A DNA stretch of 33,458 nucleotides, from positions 1 to 33,458 of the forward strand of contig JAUCGI010000050.1 in the NCBI GenBank assembly GCA_030378035.1, in the 5' to 3' direction. Of this stretch, positions 1-7,357 are shown one piece after another (the first letter of the stretch is position 1; each line of letters opens with the position of its first letter). The notes below the pieces were generated by a model. That model saw nothing but the letters and a program-made list of their open reading frames with translations, made no database searches and was not told where the DNA came from. This stretch comes from Desulfobacterales bacterium HSG2 (lineage in GTDB: Bacteria > Desulfobacterota > Desulfobacteria > Desulfobacterales > 4be13). The position numbers and the translations under genes were made by a program.

Positions 1-2
1 AC

Positions 3-152
3 CTTTTAATAAATAACATATTGGAACTTGAGGGAAACGATCTGCAAATAATTAATTCGGGTTCAGCTTTAAAAAATTCTTTAAATGCAGAAGAATTAGA
101 TGACCTACTTAAAAATGAAGTGATAGGAAAATTAAAAAATCTGTTTGAGTAA
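3..152 (+). CDS. 3' end of an unidentified gene (partial)
   Basis: An open frame runs in from the left edge and ends at a TAA at 150-152. About 49 residues are visible, acidic and rich in Leu, Asn and Lys, ending in KLKNLFE. The window cuts off the start. The codon pattern is AT-rich and protein-like, with no internal stop. I see no recognisable motif, so no function is proposed. It is followed after 49 bases by the gspG-like pseudogene. Confidence 0.5.
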   Translation, partial: LLINNILELEGNDLQIINSGSALKNSLNAEELDDLLKNEVIGKLKNLFE

Positions 153-201
153 ATGACTCTCCTCGGCATCAGACCGGACAGAACAGGAGAGATAAATTAA
201 A

Positions 202-679
202 ATGAACAAATATGAAATCATTATCTACCGAAGTTCCGGAACTGCCGGGCTGCTGAAAGCAGGGGATGCTCATGGGCTTACGCTTATCCAAACTGATGGT
301 GATTGTCGTAATACTGGTAATTCTGGCACCTTTCGTGATCAATCCATGGGAACCAATAGACAGAAACGAAGCAAGCCAGGAAAAGGCAAAAACAAATATC
401 GCCGCTTTGGATACCGCCTTAGAGATGTACAAAGTTCATAATGGCACGCATCCGACTACGGAGCAGGGATTATACGCATTGATTGAATCTCCTGTGGGCG
501 CAAAAAACTGGAAAGGTCCCTATCTTAAAAAAAGGAAGATTCTGAAAGATCCCTGGGATAATGACTTTGTTTATCTCTCCCCCGGAATTCACGGCGCTTT
601 CAATATCACTTCTTACGGGGCTGACGGTACACCGGAAGGAGAAGGTTTTAAGGGAGATATTCATAATTGGGAAATATAG
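202..679 (+). pseudogene. Frameshifted gspG-like major pseudopilin gene
   Basis: From ATG 266 to 679 the reading frame encodes a protein closely resembling the GspG at 8294-8752: the [13 protein letters not shown] helix, the TEQGL loop, DPW, the YLSPG strand and the C-terminal SYGADG...NWEI calcium-site region. The prepilin peptidase motif is not in that frame. It appears in the frame that starts at ATG 202 (GGAGAG about 9-14 bases upstream), which reads AHGLTLI and then loses homology. The two frames join at about 289, where the Glu5 codon position holds four bases (CAAA) instead of three. A one-base insertion therefore separates the leader and cleavage site from the pilin body. Neither single-frame product could be processed normally. 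It lies 7.6 kb upstream of the intact gspG and may be a relic of an older gsp duplication. Confidence 0.8.
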
Positions 680-754
680 TGGCGATAGGCACGCTTCGTT
701 GCCAAGAAGTTAATTTTTTATAGAAATTATGAATTATTTAAGAGGATTATGCTA

Positions 755-1366
755 ATGGCTTATACAGATTTTAAAACACTGGCTCAGGTGGAAAAAGAAC
801 TGGGAGTAAATATAAAACAGGATTCCAAATTATATGTGGATATAAAGCCAGCAGAGCTGAGTCCCTGGTTTGTCGAAACGATGGATTTGTCATACGATCT
901 CGCCATCAACATCAACACGGAAGCCGCCAGGCAGTCTCTTATTGTCGACAATGTTCTGATAGAGCTGAGGAAGACATTGCCCATAAGTCTGTTTATAAAG
1001 AAATATTTCAATGTCGATGATTCAAAGGGACTGACAGGCAATCCTGACGGGCCGGTGTGCGACTCTCTGGATGATTTGGAAATCAGGGCACCTGTCATCG
1101 TCCTGGTGGAAGCCAAAAATAATGATATTAATCCCGGCTTTCCCCAATGCATAGCCGAAATGGTTGCGGCCGCACTGTTCAATGAGAAAGCAGGGGTTGT
1201 CCGGGATACGGTTTGCGGGGTGGTAACTGACGGCGTATCGTGGCGATTTGTAAATCTGAAGGATAACATAGCAACAATAGACAGGCATACATACCCTTTC
1301 AATGACGGCAGATCAATAATTGCCATATTAAAGCACTTCATTTCGGGTGAGGCTGTTTCGTTATGA
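755..1366 (+). CDS. PD-(D/E)XK-fold putative nuclease, type A copy 1
   Basis: This 203-residue protein has the arrangement of a PD-(D/E)XK nuclease core: Glu70 in a helix, Asp98 in GNPDG, Glu119-x-Lys121 in LVEAK, and Gln131 in the following helix. The protein at 7358-7978 shares MAY-D-F at the start, the GL-G loop, the EAK motif, the QC motif and the same residue numbering, so the two are paralogues. AGAGGA at 741-746 sits 8 bases before ATG 755, and the paralogue also begins MAY, so 755 is preferred to ATG 749. Substrate and cleavage activity are unknown. Such short stand-alone members are common in repeat-rich genomes and are often labelled hypothetical or restriction-like. Confidence 0.7.
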   Translation: MAYTDFKTLAQVEKELGVNIKQDSKLYVDIKPAELSPWFVETMDLSYDLAININTEAARQSLIVDNVLIELRKTLPISLFIKKYFNVDDSKGLTGNPDGPVCDSLDDLEIRAPVIVLVEAKNNDINPGFPQCIAEMVAAALFNEKAGVVRDTVCGVVTDGVSWRFVNLKDNIATIDRHTYPFNDGRSIIAILKHFISGEAVSL

Positions 1367-1564
1367 GTGGTGGCGGGACGACTCTTGATTGAAGGGTCTG
1401 CCGAATCCTTAGCCACTGTTTTAGTTTATATGAAAAAGGCAATAGATTTAATCGACGGAAATCAACTCATAGATAAATTAAAAGAAGTTGGCTTGGGAGT
1501 GAAAACGGAAAAAGTGGAAGTTGAGCAAGTTACAATTAATCGCAATTGGTTTATGGACATATAA
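1367..1564 (+). pseudogene. C-terminal remnant of an Mrr-like restriction endonuclease
   Basis: The last 40 or so residues (IDLIDGNQL, GLGVKTEKVEVE, NWF near the end) match the usual C-terminal end of Mrr-type endonucleases, where the 'LIDG-QL-x-L' strand and helix are followed by 'GV-T' and a terminal aromatic residue. The nuclease core that should precede it is missing. The frame opens directly after the stop of the preceding nuclease gene at a GTG with no ribosome binding site. I interpret it as a truncated gene tail rather than an expressed small protein. The identification is by motif memory and should be confirmed by profile search. Confidence 0.5.
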
Positions 1565-1682
1565 AGACACATCTTCATCTTGGATGGTTGCTGATACAAC
1601 ATGCCGGATCGGCAAAAACAGAAAGACGGAAAGATGATGTTTGTCAGGATAGCTGACCTTGCAAGAAGCAGGAGAAATTATA

Positions 1683-1940
1683 ATGAGCGTCTCAAACACA
1701 TTGGAAATTTCCCAAGATATATTGGATTCGGCGCGGCTGACAATAAACGATTTGAAAACAGAAATAGCTGTCAGCCTGTATGCCCAGGGCCGCCTTTCAG
1801 TCGGCAAGGCACATGAACTGGCAGATATGTCGTTATGGGAGTTTCGGCAGTTGCTTGCATTTCGCCGCATTTCACCCCATTATGAAGTGTCCGATCTTGA
1901 GGAAGATATGGCAACCTTGCATGAACTGGGGCGATTATGA
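1683..1940 (+). CDS. UPF0175 family protein, probable antitoxin
   Basis: This 85-residue protein has the UPF0175 pattern: a central EIAVSLYAQGRLSVGKAHELA helix pair, then MSLWEF and ISPHY before an acidic tail ending LHELGRL. UPF0175 proteins are small DNA-binding-type antitoxins usually paired with a DUF3368 PIN-domain toxin whose start overlaps their stop. AGGAG at about 1669-1673 precedes ATG 1683 and fixes this start over the longer in-frame one. The partner toxin begins in the expected overlapping position but is destroyed after a few codons (next entry), so this antitoxin appears orphaned. Confidence 0.8.
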   Translation: MSVSNTLEISQDILDSARLTINDLKTEIAVSLYAQGRLSVGKAHELADMSLWEFRQLLAFRRISPHYEVSDLEEDMATLHELGRL

Positions 1941-1990
1941 TAGTTGTCAGCAAGACACTCCCTTCGGTGAGGTTATTTCATTATGAGTAA
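1937..1990 (+). pseudogene. N-terminal stub of a DUF3368 PIN-type toxin
   Basis: Overlapping the antitoxin stop (ATGA), a 17-codon frame reads MIVVSKTLP and then unrelated residues to TAA at 1988-1990. DUF3368 toxins typically open MIVVSNTSP, so the first nine codons look like a toxin start. Homology stops abruptly after that, at a segment that resembles 1346-1370. The catalytic PIN acidic residues are absent. I read this as a toxin deleted by recombination. Confidence 0.55.
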
Positions 1991-2432
1991 TAGCCGGAAT
2001 TTCACAGATCACAAAGATATACACTTTGAAAAGCTGATTAACAAGTTTGATTTAACTAACACTGATGCTTTACGCTCATATTTTAACAGCATTTGTTCCG
2101 CTTTTGAAAATGATATCGGGATTCTTACAGATGTAATTAAGTCTCAAAAGCAATTAATTGAATATAATGCCATCTACAATGCCTTTGTTCTGGAGCATAT
2201 TTCTGAAGAAGATTTTATGGAAGAATCGGAACATTATAGCTATACTCCGAAAGACACTGATGCGAATGAACTTGTTGATAAATTGTCCTGTGTGCTGAAA
2301 TATACCGGAATAAAATTCTCATCATCTGAATTGGCTGAAATTTTTCAATGCAAACATGAAAATATTGAAAAGGCATTGAGAAAACTACCAAAAGACATAC
2401 TAAATTTGACAGAACAACAGAGTTACGGATGA
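1983..2432 (+). CDS. Hypothetical protein, first gene of a four-gene unit
   Basis: This is a 149-residue soluble, mostly helical protein with no signal or membrane segment. GAGGT lies upstream at about 1967-1971. A C-terminal segment (SSSELAEIFQCKHENIEKALRKLPK) could be a helix-turn-helix, but this is weak. The stop overlaps the next gene's start by four bases (ATGA), indicating translational coupling with the LDI-like protein. I do not recognise the family. Confidence 0.6.
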   Translation: MSNSRNFTDHKDIHFEKLINKFDLTNTDALRSYFNSICSAFENDIGILTDVIKSQKQLIEYNAIYNAFVLEHISEEDFMEESEHYSYTPKDTDANELVDKLSCVLKYTGIKFSSSELAEIFQCKHENIEKALRKLPKDILNLTEQQSYG

Positions 2433-3682
2433 ATCAAATGATTTTAAAACAGCTTTTTAATCAGAATAACTTATTAAAATCCCTGATGTTATTCATCGCC
2501 GCATGTATCTGGCTACCGTGTATTCATTTCTTTTACAAACCGGATATTCGTGAATATCGCAGCAACGAGGGAATTTCTTTAAAAGCCCGGATGATTGCCG
2601 CTAGCCATCTAGAAATATGGACAGACCCGGAACTCCGGGAACTCGAATTCAGAAAGATGCGGGCACAAAATCCGGAATGGGATTTCATGAGCCGCACTTA
2701 TTTTGTGCTTGCGCTTGCCAACATGTCTCTCAGAGATGAGAAATATAAACAACAGTCGTGTGAGATTATAGATGCCATCCTTGACAATACGTTAAGAATC
2801 GAACGTGAAAAAGAATTTTATCAGTTTCTTCTCGATTACGGGTACAGTGACTCATGGGTGATGCGGCCTCCCCGGAGCCAGTTTATTGACGGTGAAATTG
2901 CACTGATGCTGGCGGCACGAAGACTGATAGAAGAGAAAGCCGCTTACATACCGTTACTTTCCGAGCGAGTAGAAATTATGGTCTCCCGTATGCGGCAGAG
3001 TCCGGTATTATGCGCCGAAAGTTATCCTAATGAATACTGGGTATTCTGCAATACAATGAGCCTTGCGGCTATTCGCATGGCTGATGTGCTCGACGGCACG
3101 GATCATTCGGCATTTCTTTCTTCGTGGATAAATACGGCAAAAAAGAAACTGACAGAATCGGAATCCGGTCTTCTGATCTCCGCATTCGATGTAAACGGGA
3201 CACCGGTACTGTCCGGATTCGGCCCAGAAGGAACAAGCATCTGGATGGCTTGCAACATGCTTCAGATCGTGGACAGAAAATTTGCCGAGGATCAGTATCG
3301 CCGGGCAAGGAAAGAACTCTTTGACTCTTTTCTCGGTTTCGGTTATTCCCGTGAGTGGCCGACAAGCTCCGTGGGTGTGGCAGATGTGGACTCGGGCCCC
3401 ATAATCCCGTACCTCGGTGCCAGTGCCAGCGCCAGCGGACTGGCTCTTATTGCCGCGGCAGGATTTGATGATACAGAATTTTTCTCATCTCTGATTACGT
3501 CACTCAACTTTGCAGGTTTTCCCACAGAAAAAGACGGCAAACTCTCTTATGAGGCGAGTAATCCGGTGGGAGACGCTGTGATGCTGTACGCTATAGTGGA
3601 AGGACCGCTCTGGAATGAGGTGGAAAGGAGAAGCAGCCAATGGATAATAACACGGAAAACAGCACAAGAAAGCCGATTATAA
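2429..3682 (+). CDS. Membrane-anchored linalool dehydratase/isomerase-like protein
   Basis: This 417-residue protein has one N-terminal membrane segment (about residues 18-36) followed by a helix-rich domain. Signals suggesting the LDI-like alpha/alpha barrel family are a Cys pair flanking a Pro-Asn motif (LCAESYPNEYWVFCN), a following SLAAIRMADVLDGTDHS helix, and a late DVDSGPIIPYLG segment followed by SASASGLALIAAA. In the characterised LDI enzyme a Cys pair is catalytic, but here the spacing is 12 rather than about 9 residues, so the same chemistry cannot be assumed. It overlaps the upstream gene by 4 bases and the downstream one by about 43, so it sits in a tight operon with two small membrane proteins. 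The family assignment is from memory of motifs and is moderate. A glycoside-active alpha/alpha-toroid fold is an alternative. Confidence 0.6.
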   Translation: MNQMILKQLFNQNNLLKSLMLFIAACIWLPCIHFFYKPDIREYRSNEGISLKARMIAASHLEIWTDPELRELEFRKMRAQNPEWDFMSRTYFVLALANMSLRDEKYKQQSCEIIDAILDNTLRIEREKEFYQFLLDYGYSDSWVMRPPRSQFIDGEIALMLAARRLIEEKAAYIPLLSERVEIMVSRMRQSPVLCAESYPNEYWVFCNTMSLAAIRMADVLDGTDHSAFLSSWINTAKKKLTESESGLLISAFDVNGTPVLSGFGPEGTSIWMACNMLQIVDRKFAEDQYRRARKELFDSFLGFGYSREWPTSSVGVADVDSGPIIPYLGASASASGLALIAAAGFDDTEFFSSLITSLNFAGFPTEKDGKLSYEASNPVGDAVMLYAIVEGPLWNEVERRSSQWIITRKTAQESRL

Positions 3683-3954
3683 GCGAACCGTCTTTCATTT
3701 CAGGTCTTTCCTGTAAAAGATTCATCGCTTATGCAATATTGCTGTTCCTGCTTTTTATGGGAGCGCACTTGCTCGGGTTTCGTGAGCATACCGGCATGCT
3801 TTCAGGAACCGATTCTCCCGATGAATATCACCTGTATTACGGAGCGATTTATATTATCCTCTATGCGAGTTTTGTCGTTATCGCGCCGATTTTGCTGATT
3901 GCAAGTCTGCTTATAGAAATAAGAGAGTTTTTTAAGCGTAAGAATGGCGGCTGA
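3640..3954 (+). CDS. Small two-TM membrane protein
   Basis: This 104-residue protein has two hydrophobic helices, at about residues 28-46 and 68-92, and a basic C-terminal tail (FFKRKNGG). AAGGAG lies about 12 bases before ATG 3640, and the gene overlaps the end of the LDI-like gene by 43 bases in a different frame. The middle loop is acidic. The family is not recognised. Context suggests it is a membrane partner of the LDI-like protein. Confidence 0.6.
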   Translation: MDNNTENSTRKPIISEPSFISGLSCKRFIAYAILLFLLFMGAHLLGFREHTGMLSGTDSPDEYHLYYGAIYIILYASFVVIAPILLIASLLIEIREFFKRKNGG

Positions 3955-3962
3955 TTAATTAC

Positions 3963-4535
3963 ATGACTAACCTGTTTACATCAATCGCCGTATGTGCGGC
4001 AATTATACTGTTGTCGGTTTATATTCACGCCTATCTTGTGGCGAAGGTTTACATAATCGCCATAGCAAAAGAGAGCTGGCTATTCAATGACAGCAGCGGA
4101 ATAGGGGTGGCATCGACTTTGTGCGGAGTCTTCTGCGGCGCTGTTATCGGTGCAGTTGTTAAAAAAGTATCAGAGATAACAGAGATTCGGAATACCAAAC
4201 TTATTGTCATCATATCGGTTGCAACTGCATTCACAGCAATTTATCTGTACTGGATATTCTTTCTCGATTTTATGGAAAAGGGAAGGGTTATTTCGTACAA
4301 ATCGGACAATATATGGTGTAAAATCAATGAGCTTTCTGAAAATATAAAAATAGATGCCTACAGAGACCCGCAGTATGTGAAAAAGAACGAACCTAAGGAT
4401 AAGATATCCAAATGGAGCTTTTTCTTTTACTGGTTTCTGGATGCCGCATCAATACTGATTCTTATATTTGTAATTGCTTGTGAAGAGGTTGTTAAAAGAA
4501 TTCTGAACAGGTTTGGCATAAACATAACTTTCTGA
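3963..4535 (+). CDS. Four-TM membrane protein of unknown function
   Basis: This 190-residue protein has predicted membrane helices at roughly 5-30, 48-66, 78-102 and 155-176, with a hydrophilic loop of about 50 residues between the third and fourth. It begins 8 bases after the preceding small membrane gene, with no clear ribosome binding site, so it may be read by coupling. The TGA stop lies inside the left copy of the 9-base direct repeat that flanks the adjacent MITE, so the element inserted at the gene's very end. The family is not recognised. Confidence 0.6.
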   Translation: MTNLFTSIAVCAAIILLSVYIHAYLVAKVYIIAIAKESWLFNDSSGIGVASTLCGVFCGAVIGAVVKKVSEITEIRNTKLIVIISVATAFTAIYLYWIFFLDFMEKGRVISYKSDNIWCKINELSENIKIDAYRDPQYVKKNEPKDKISKWSFFFYWFLDAASILILIFVIACEEVVKRILNRFGINITF

Positions 4536-4674
4536 TCTGAGTACAGGACAAAAAAATGGATTCCGGGTCGGAAATGCCGGGAATCCTGCCGATTCCCGGC
4601 ATTTCCGCCCGGAATGACAGCCTGCCAGTTTTTCAGGCATCCGAAGTTTTTTGTCCTGTACGCAGCTTTCTGAT
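4528..4674. mobile_element. MITE-like element with terminal inverted repeats and 9-bp target duplication
   Basis: The direct repeat CTTTCTGAT occurs at 4528-4536 and 4666-4674. Between them is a 129-bp element whose left end CTGAGTACAGGACAAAAAA matches the inverted right end (CTGCGTACAGGACAAAAAA) with one mismatch over 19 bases. Inside lies a second strong palindrome that begins GGATTCCGGG and ends CCCGGAATGACA. The same inner palindrome family occurs at 19097-19157, twice more up to 19470, and at 31468-31523. It encodes no protein, so it would need a transposase supplied from elsewhere. Confidence 0.75.
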
Positions 4675-4690
4675 ATAAAAGAGTGAACAA

Positions 4691-5299
4691 ATGGCATCTC
4701 CTGATTTCAAGTTAATTCAGCAGGTACAACAGTCTTTCAACATCAGATATGATGAAGAAGACTACATCGAATATGATGAGACAGAACCTTCCGCATCGTT
4801 TACGGAGGAGTTTGAATTCAGCCGGCGAAATATCGATGTGTTTTCGTCGGAGGCCTCCCGTTGTGAAAATGTGATATACCCGGTAATCAGGGATGTTTAC
4901 AAACATTATGTCGGCAAGTGCTCATTGTGGAGTCATAAATCCCTGTCATACAATGATGTGCTGACCGGGACGCCCGATTATATTATCACTTCCAAATCCT
5001 CTCTCGGAAAGACTGTTTTGGGGAGACCGGTTATGATCATTGCGGAAGCAAAGCAGAACAATTTTACCGAAGGCTGGGGACAGTGTCAGGCTGAACTGTT
5101 CGCCTCGCAGAAGATCAATGAAGATGAAAAGATGCCAGTACACGGAATAGTGACGGACGGGGAATTATGGCACTTCGGAAAACTGGTCGATGATCTGTTT
5201 ATAAAAAATGAAACCGTGCTAGCTATCAGCGAACTGAGAAAAATATTCGGAGCGGTAAGCCATATTATCGGAGAAAGTACGGCTTATATGGAAGCCTGA
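4691..5299 (+). CDS. PD-(D/E)XK-fold putative nuclease, divergent
   Basis: This 202-residue protein keeps the spacing of the other two type A members: Asp96 in GTPDY, Glu119-x-Lys121 in IAEAK, Gln131 in WGQCQAEL, then the HGIVTDGELWHF strand pair. The N-terminal 60 residues are acidic and differ from the paralogues. The ribosome binding site is poor (AGAG-GTG region upstream). It starts 17 bases after the MITE-flanking repeat. Nuclease activity is inferred only from the conserved core residues. Confidence 0.65.
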   Translation: MASPDFKLIQQVQQSFNIRYDEEDYIEYDETEPSASFTEEFEFSRRNIDVFSSEASRCENVIYPVIRDVYKHYVGKCSLWSHKSLSYNDVLTGTPDYIITSKSSLGKTVLGRPVMIIAEAKQNNFTEGWGQCQAELFASQKINEDEKMPVHGIVTDGELWHFGKLVDDLFIKNETVLAISELRKIFGAVSHIIGESTAYMEA

Positions 5300-5305
5300 T
5301 ATCCG

Positions 5306-5707
5306 GTGAAAAAATATGACGATTTTATAAATTTTACAAGAGCAGGAGAAATTTTCGCTTTTGCGAATACTCCTCGGTACATAATAAAGCATCTGAGAAG
5401 AGAGCAATTTGTTTCAGATTTATCCCGAAAATTTCGAGGAAAACACTTATTTGATGAAATTAAAAGGCTTGATGAGATTAATGGAACAGAATTTAATGAC
5501 TATTTAAAAGCTTATGTTTTGATCATTGCAATCAGTTTGCAATGTGAGAAAGATTCAAGAAAATACATAGAGGAATTTTCTAAAACCAGCTTCAGGTGGG
5601 CAAAAGAAATTTCAGGAATATTAATCAGTGAACGAATGGAAACAACTATAGTAAATTTCGAGTATAAATACTGTGTTGAACCGAAAATAAAAATTTCAGA
5701 AGGATAA
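5306..5707 (+). CDS. Hypothetical helical protein
   Basis: This 133-residue open frame starts at GTG 5306, only 6 bases after the nuclease stop, and ends 2 bases before the DUF6941-like gene. It is basic in its N-terminal half (YIIKHLRREQF) and mostly helical, with no signal or membrane segment. The GTG start has no good ribosome binding site, so translation may be coupled to the upstream gene. The family is not recognised. Confidence 0.5.
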   Translation: MKKYDDFINFTRAGEIFAFANTPRYIIKHLRREQFVSDLSRKFRGKHLFDEIKRLDEINGTEFNDYLKAYVLIIAISLQCEKDSRKYIEEFSKTSFRWAKEISGILISERMETTIVNFEYKYCVEPKIKISEG

Positions 5708-5709
5708 AA

Positions 5710-6135
5710 ATGATTTCTTCAGTATTGATGCTATGCGGCGAAGGTGTTATAAGGGACTGTGAAACGAACCATGTTTCTGTATTTAATATCTTAGAGCAAA
5801 TATCTTCTCAGACTTTTCCAATGCTGATATCCAAAATAGCTGTTCTGAATATCCTTTCCAAAGATGACGAGGATATGGATGAAACCACACTATTTCTGAG
5901 ATTTGCCTGCAATAAAAATGAATTAATGAAGTTACCCATCCGGGTTAAGTTTGGCGGGAAAGAGAGAACCAGATCAATTTATCAGATAGACGGATTGGTT
6001 ATCCCGGAACCGGGAAAGTTTGGGTTTCAATTATTGGATAAAGAGGATCGGATGATCGCGCAATATGATATAAATGTTAATATTACTCAGGATGTTACCA
6101 TTAAGGAAATTGGTAAACCGGAAGAAGACCAATAA
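5710..6135 (+). CDS. DUF6941-like protein
   Basis: This 141-residue, mainly beta-rich protein opens with a strand (SSVLMLCGEGVIRD), then VSVFNILEQIS and a Pro after an aromatic residue (TFP). A receptor-like series of strands follows (TLFLRFA, IPEPGKFGFQLLD). The order fits my memory of the uncharacterised DUF6941 family, in which an early NI/VFN-x-x-E motif precedes a sandwich domain. AAGGA lies 7 bases before the ATG. The function of the family is unknown. Confidence 0.6.
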   Translation: MISSVLMLCGEGVIRDCETNHVSVFNILEQISSQTFPMLISKIAVLNILSKDDEDMDETTLFLRFACNKNELMKLPIRVKFGGKERTRSIYQIDGLVIPEPGKFGFQLLDKEDRMIAQYDINVNITQDVTIKEIGKPEEDQ

Positions 6136-6156
6136 GCCGGAAGAAAGGGGGACGTT

Positions 6157-6450
6157 ATGAACAAATTGACAGTCGTGGCAAAGCTCAAGGCAAAGCAGGA
6201 ATCGGTTCAGAAAGTTAAAGATGAATTGACAAAACTTATCGAACCCACTCGGAAAGAGGACGGTTGCATTGATTATTTTATGCATCAGGATAATGAAGAC
6301 CCGTCCGTTTTCATTTTCTATGAGAATTGGGAGAGCGAAGATTTCCTGAATAGTCACATGAAAACAGATCATTTCAAGGCATGTCTTTCAGTGATTGAAG
6401 AACAGTTGGAATCTTTCGACCTTCACAAGGTGACACAAGTGATGCCTTGA
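6157..6450 (+). CDS. Antibiotic biosynthesis monooxygenase-fold protein (YgiN-like)
   Basis: This 97-residue protein has the compact ABM ferredoxin-like fold: N-terminal strand LTVVAKLKAK, a helix with KVKDELTKLI, then R-x-E-x-G-C-I-DY, FIFYENWES, and HMKTDHFKA at the dimer edge. Family members include quinol monooxygenases and small detoxifying or regulatory proteins. The activity here is not predictable. AAAGGGGG upstream of the ATG is a strong ribosome binding site. It follows the DUF6941-like gene by 21 bases. Confidence 0.85.
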   Translation: MNKLTVVAKLKAKQESVQKVKDELTKLIEPTRKEDGCIDYFMHQDNEDPSVFIFYENWESEDFLNSHMKTDHFKACLSVIEEQLESFDLHKVTQVMP

Positions 6451-6467
6451 TTGAAAAAATAACATTT

Positions 6468-6640
6468 CTGGTTCTAACGCTTTTTGTGGTCCCCGGGAAA
6501 TATGACAACGGATCGTAGGATGAAACGGATATCCGTCCCCGGCACGCCGTCATGTTTCCGGGATTTGCCGGAGCGGGAAAATCCGTTTCATCCTACGATC
6601 CGTTGTCATATTTCGGAACCACAAAATCCATTAGAACCAG
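6468..6640. repeat. Long perfect-stem hairpin element, MITE-like
   Basis: A 33-base arm at 6498-6530 is an exact inverted copy of 6581-6613. Outside it, CTGGTTCTAA at 6468 pairs with TTAGAACCAG at 6640, and TTGTGGTCC pairs with GGAACCACAA. The loop (6531-6580) is GC-rich and has its own symmetry. A possible 8-base direct repeat, ATTGAAAA, occurs at 6450-6457 and 6649-6656, but the outermost bases do not pair well. There is no coding capacity. Confidence 0.75.
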
Positions 6641-6664
6641 GGATATTTATTGAAAACTACAGCT

Positions 6665-7321
6665 ATGTCAGAAATAATCCTTGAGAAAAACATCAGATTA
6701 TGTGACTTGGAAACAAAATTCAGACTTCAAATGACAGAGGATACCGATTTTTTCCCGGAATGGCGGACCGATTTGCCAGATATAAACGATCAGGAAAAAC
6801 AACTGTTAGACAAAATCAAGAGAGGATACCTTAATCTTGTCAAATATCCTCCGATGCTTGAAAACACTGTGCAAATGACAGTATTGGCGCCGCTTCTCTG
6901 CCTAGCAGATCTCTACTTGCCCCCTTTCCGTGTCCGGTCAGAAACGTCGGTAAGTTTTTCGGATTCTGATGAAGAGATAACGATTGAGGGGAGAATTGAT
7001 GTCTTAGTGCTGAAAGAACATCTGTGGGTTGTTGTTATCGAATCCAAAAGAGCTTTCTTTTCTGTGGAAGCAGGACTGGCTCAATTGTTATCATATATGT
7101 TAGCCAATCCGAATCACGGAGAGCTTAATTTCGGACTCATAACCACCGGCGGAAGTTTTGTTTTCGTGAAATTGGTTGCGGATAACAGACCGACGTACAC
7201 TTTATCCAAAGTATTCGAGCTTCGCAGTCCCGGCAATGATTTATATTCGGTTCTCAGCATATTAAAGCAATTTCGTAATCTGTTTTCAGAACCCCACTCT
7301 GAACCGGACGCTGAAAAGTGA
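6665..7321 (+). CDS. PD-(D/E)XK restriction-endonuclease-R-like protein
   Basis: This 218-residue protein resembles the short proteins often labelled type I restriction endonuclease subunit R in cyanobacteria. It has an N-terminal DLETKF and FFPEW, the YLNLVKYPPMLE helix with Glu66, the core Asp112 in EGRIDVLVL, Glu126-x-Lys128 in IESKR, Gln140, and then FGLITTGGSFVFVKL. No helicase is present, so the restriction name should be read only as a nuclease fold. TTG 6650 is an alternative start. ATG 6665 gives the length usual for the family. The upstream region is supplied by the right end of the hairpin element. Confidence 0.75.
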   Translation: MSEIILEKNIRLCDLETKFRLQMTEDTDFFPEWRTDLPDINDQEKQLLDKIKRGYLNLVKYPPMLENTVQMTVLAPLLCLADLYLPPFRVRSETSVSFSDSDEEITIEGRIDVLVLKEHLWVVVIESKRAFFSVEAGLAQLLSYMLANPNHGELNFGLITTGGSFVFVKLVADNRPTYTLSKVFELRSPGNDLYSVLSILKQFRNLFSEPHSEPDAEK

Positions 7322-7357
7322 CAGAAAAAATGGGGTGAATATAAGGAATTGAATAAA

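Noticed and set aside
266..679. The gspG-like frame as a functional pseudopilin starting at ATG 266
   Set aside because: It lacks the leader and the cleavage motif, which lie in another frame.
784..1416. 210-residue reverse-strand open frame opposite the first nuclease
   Set aside because: The forward frame has a ribosome binding site, a paralogue and catalytic motifs. The reverse protein has no recognisable composition.
1601..1816. 71-residue frame overlapping the UPF0175 gene
   Set aside because: It overlaps a recognised gene in another frame and has no ribosome binding site or motif.
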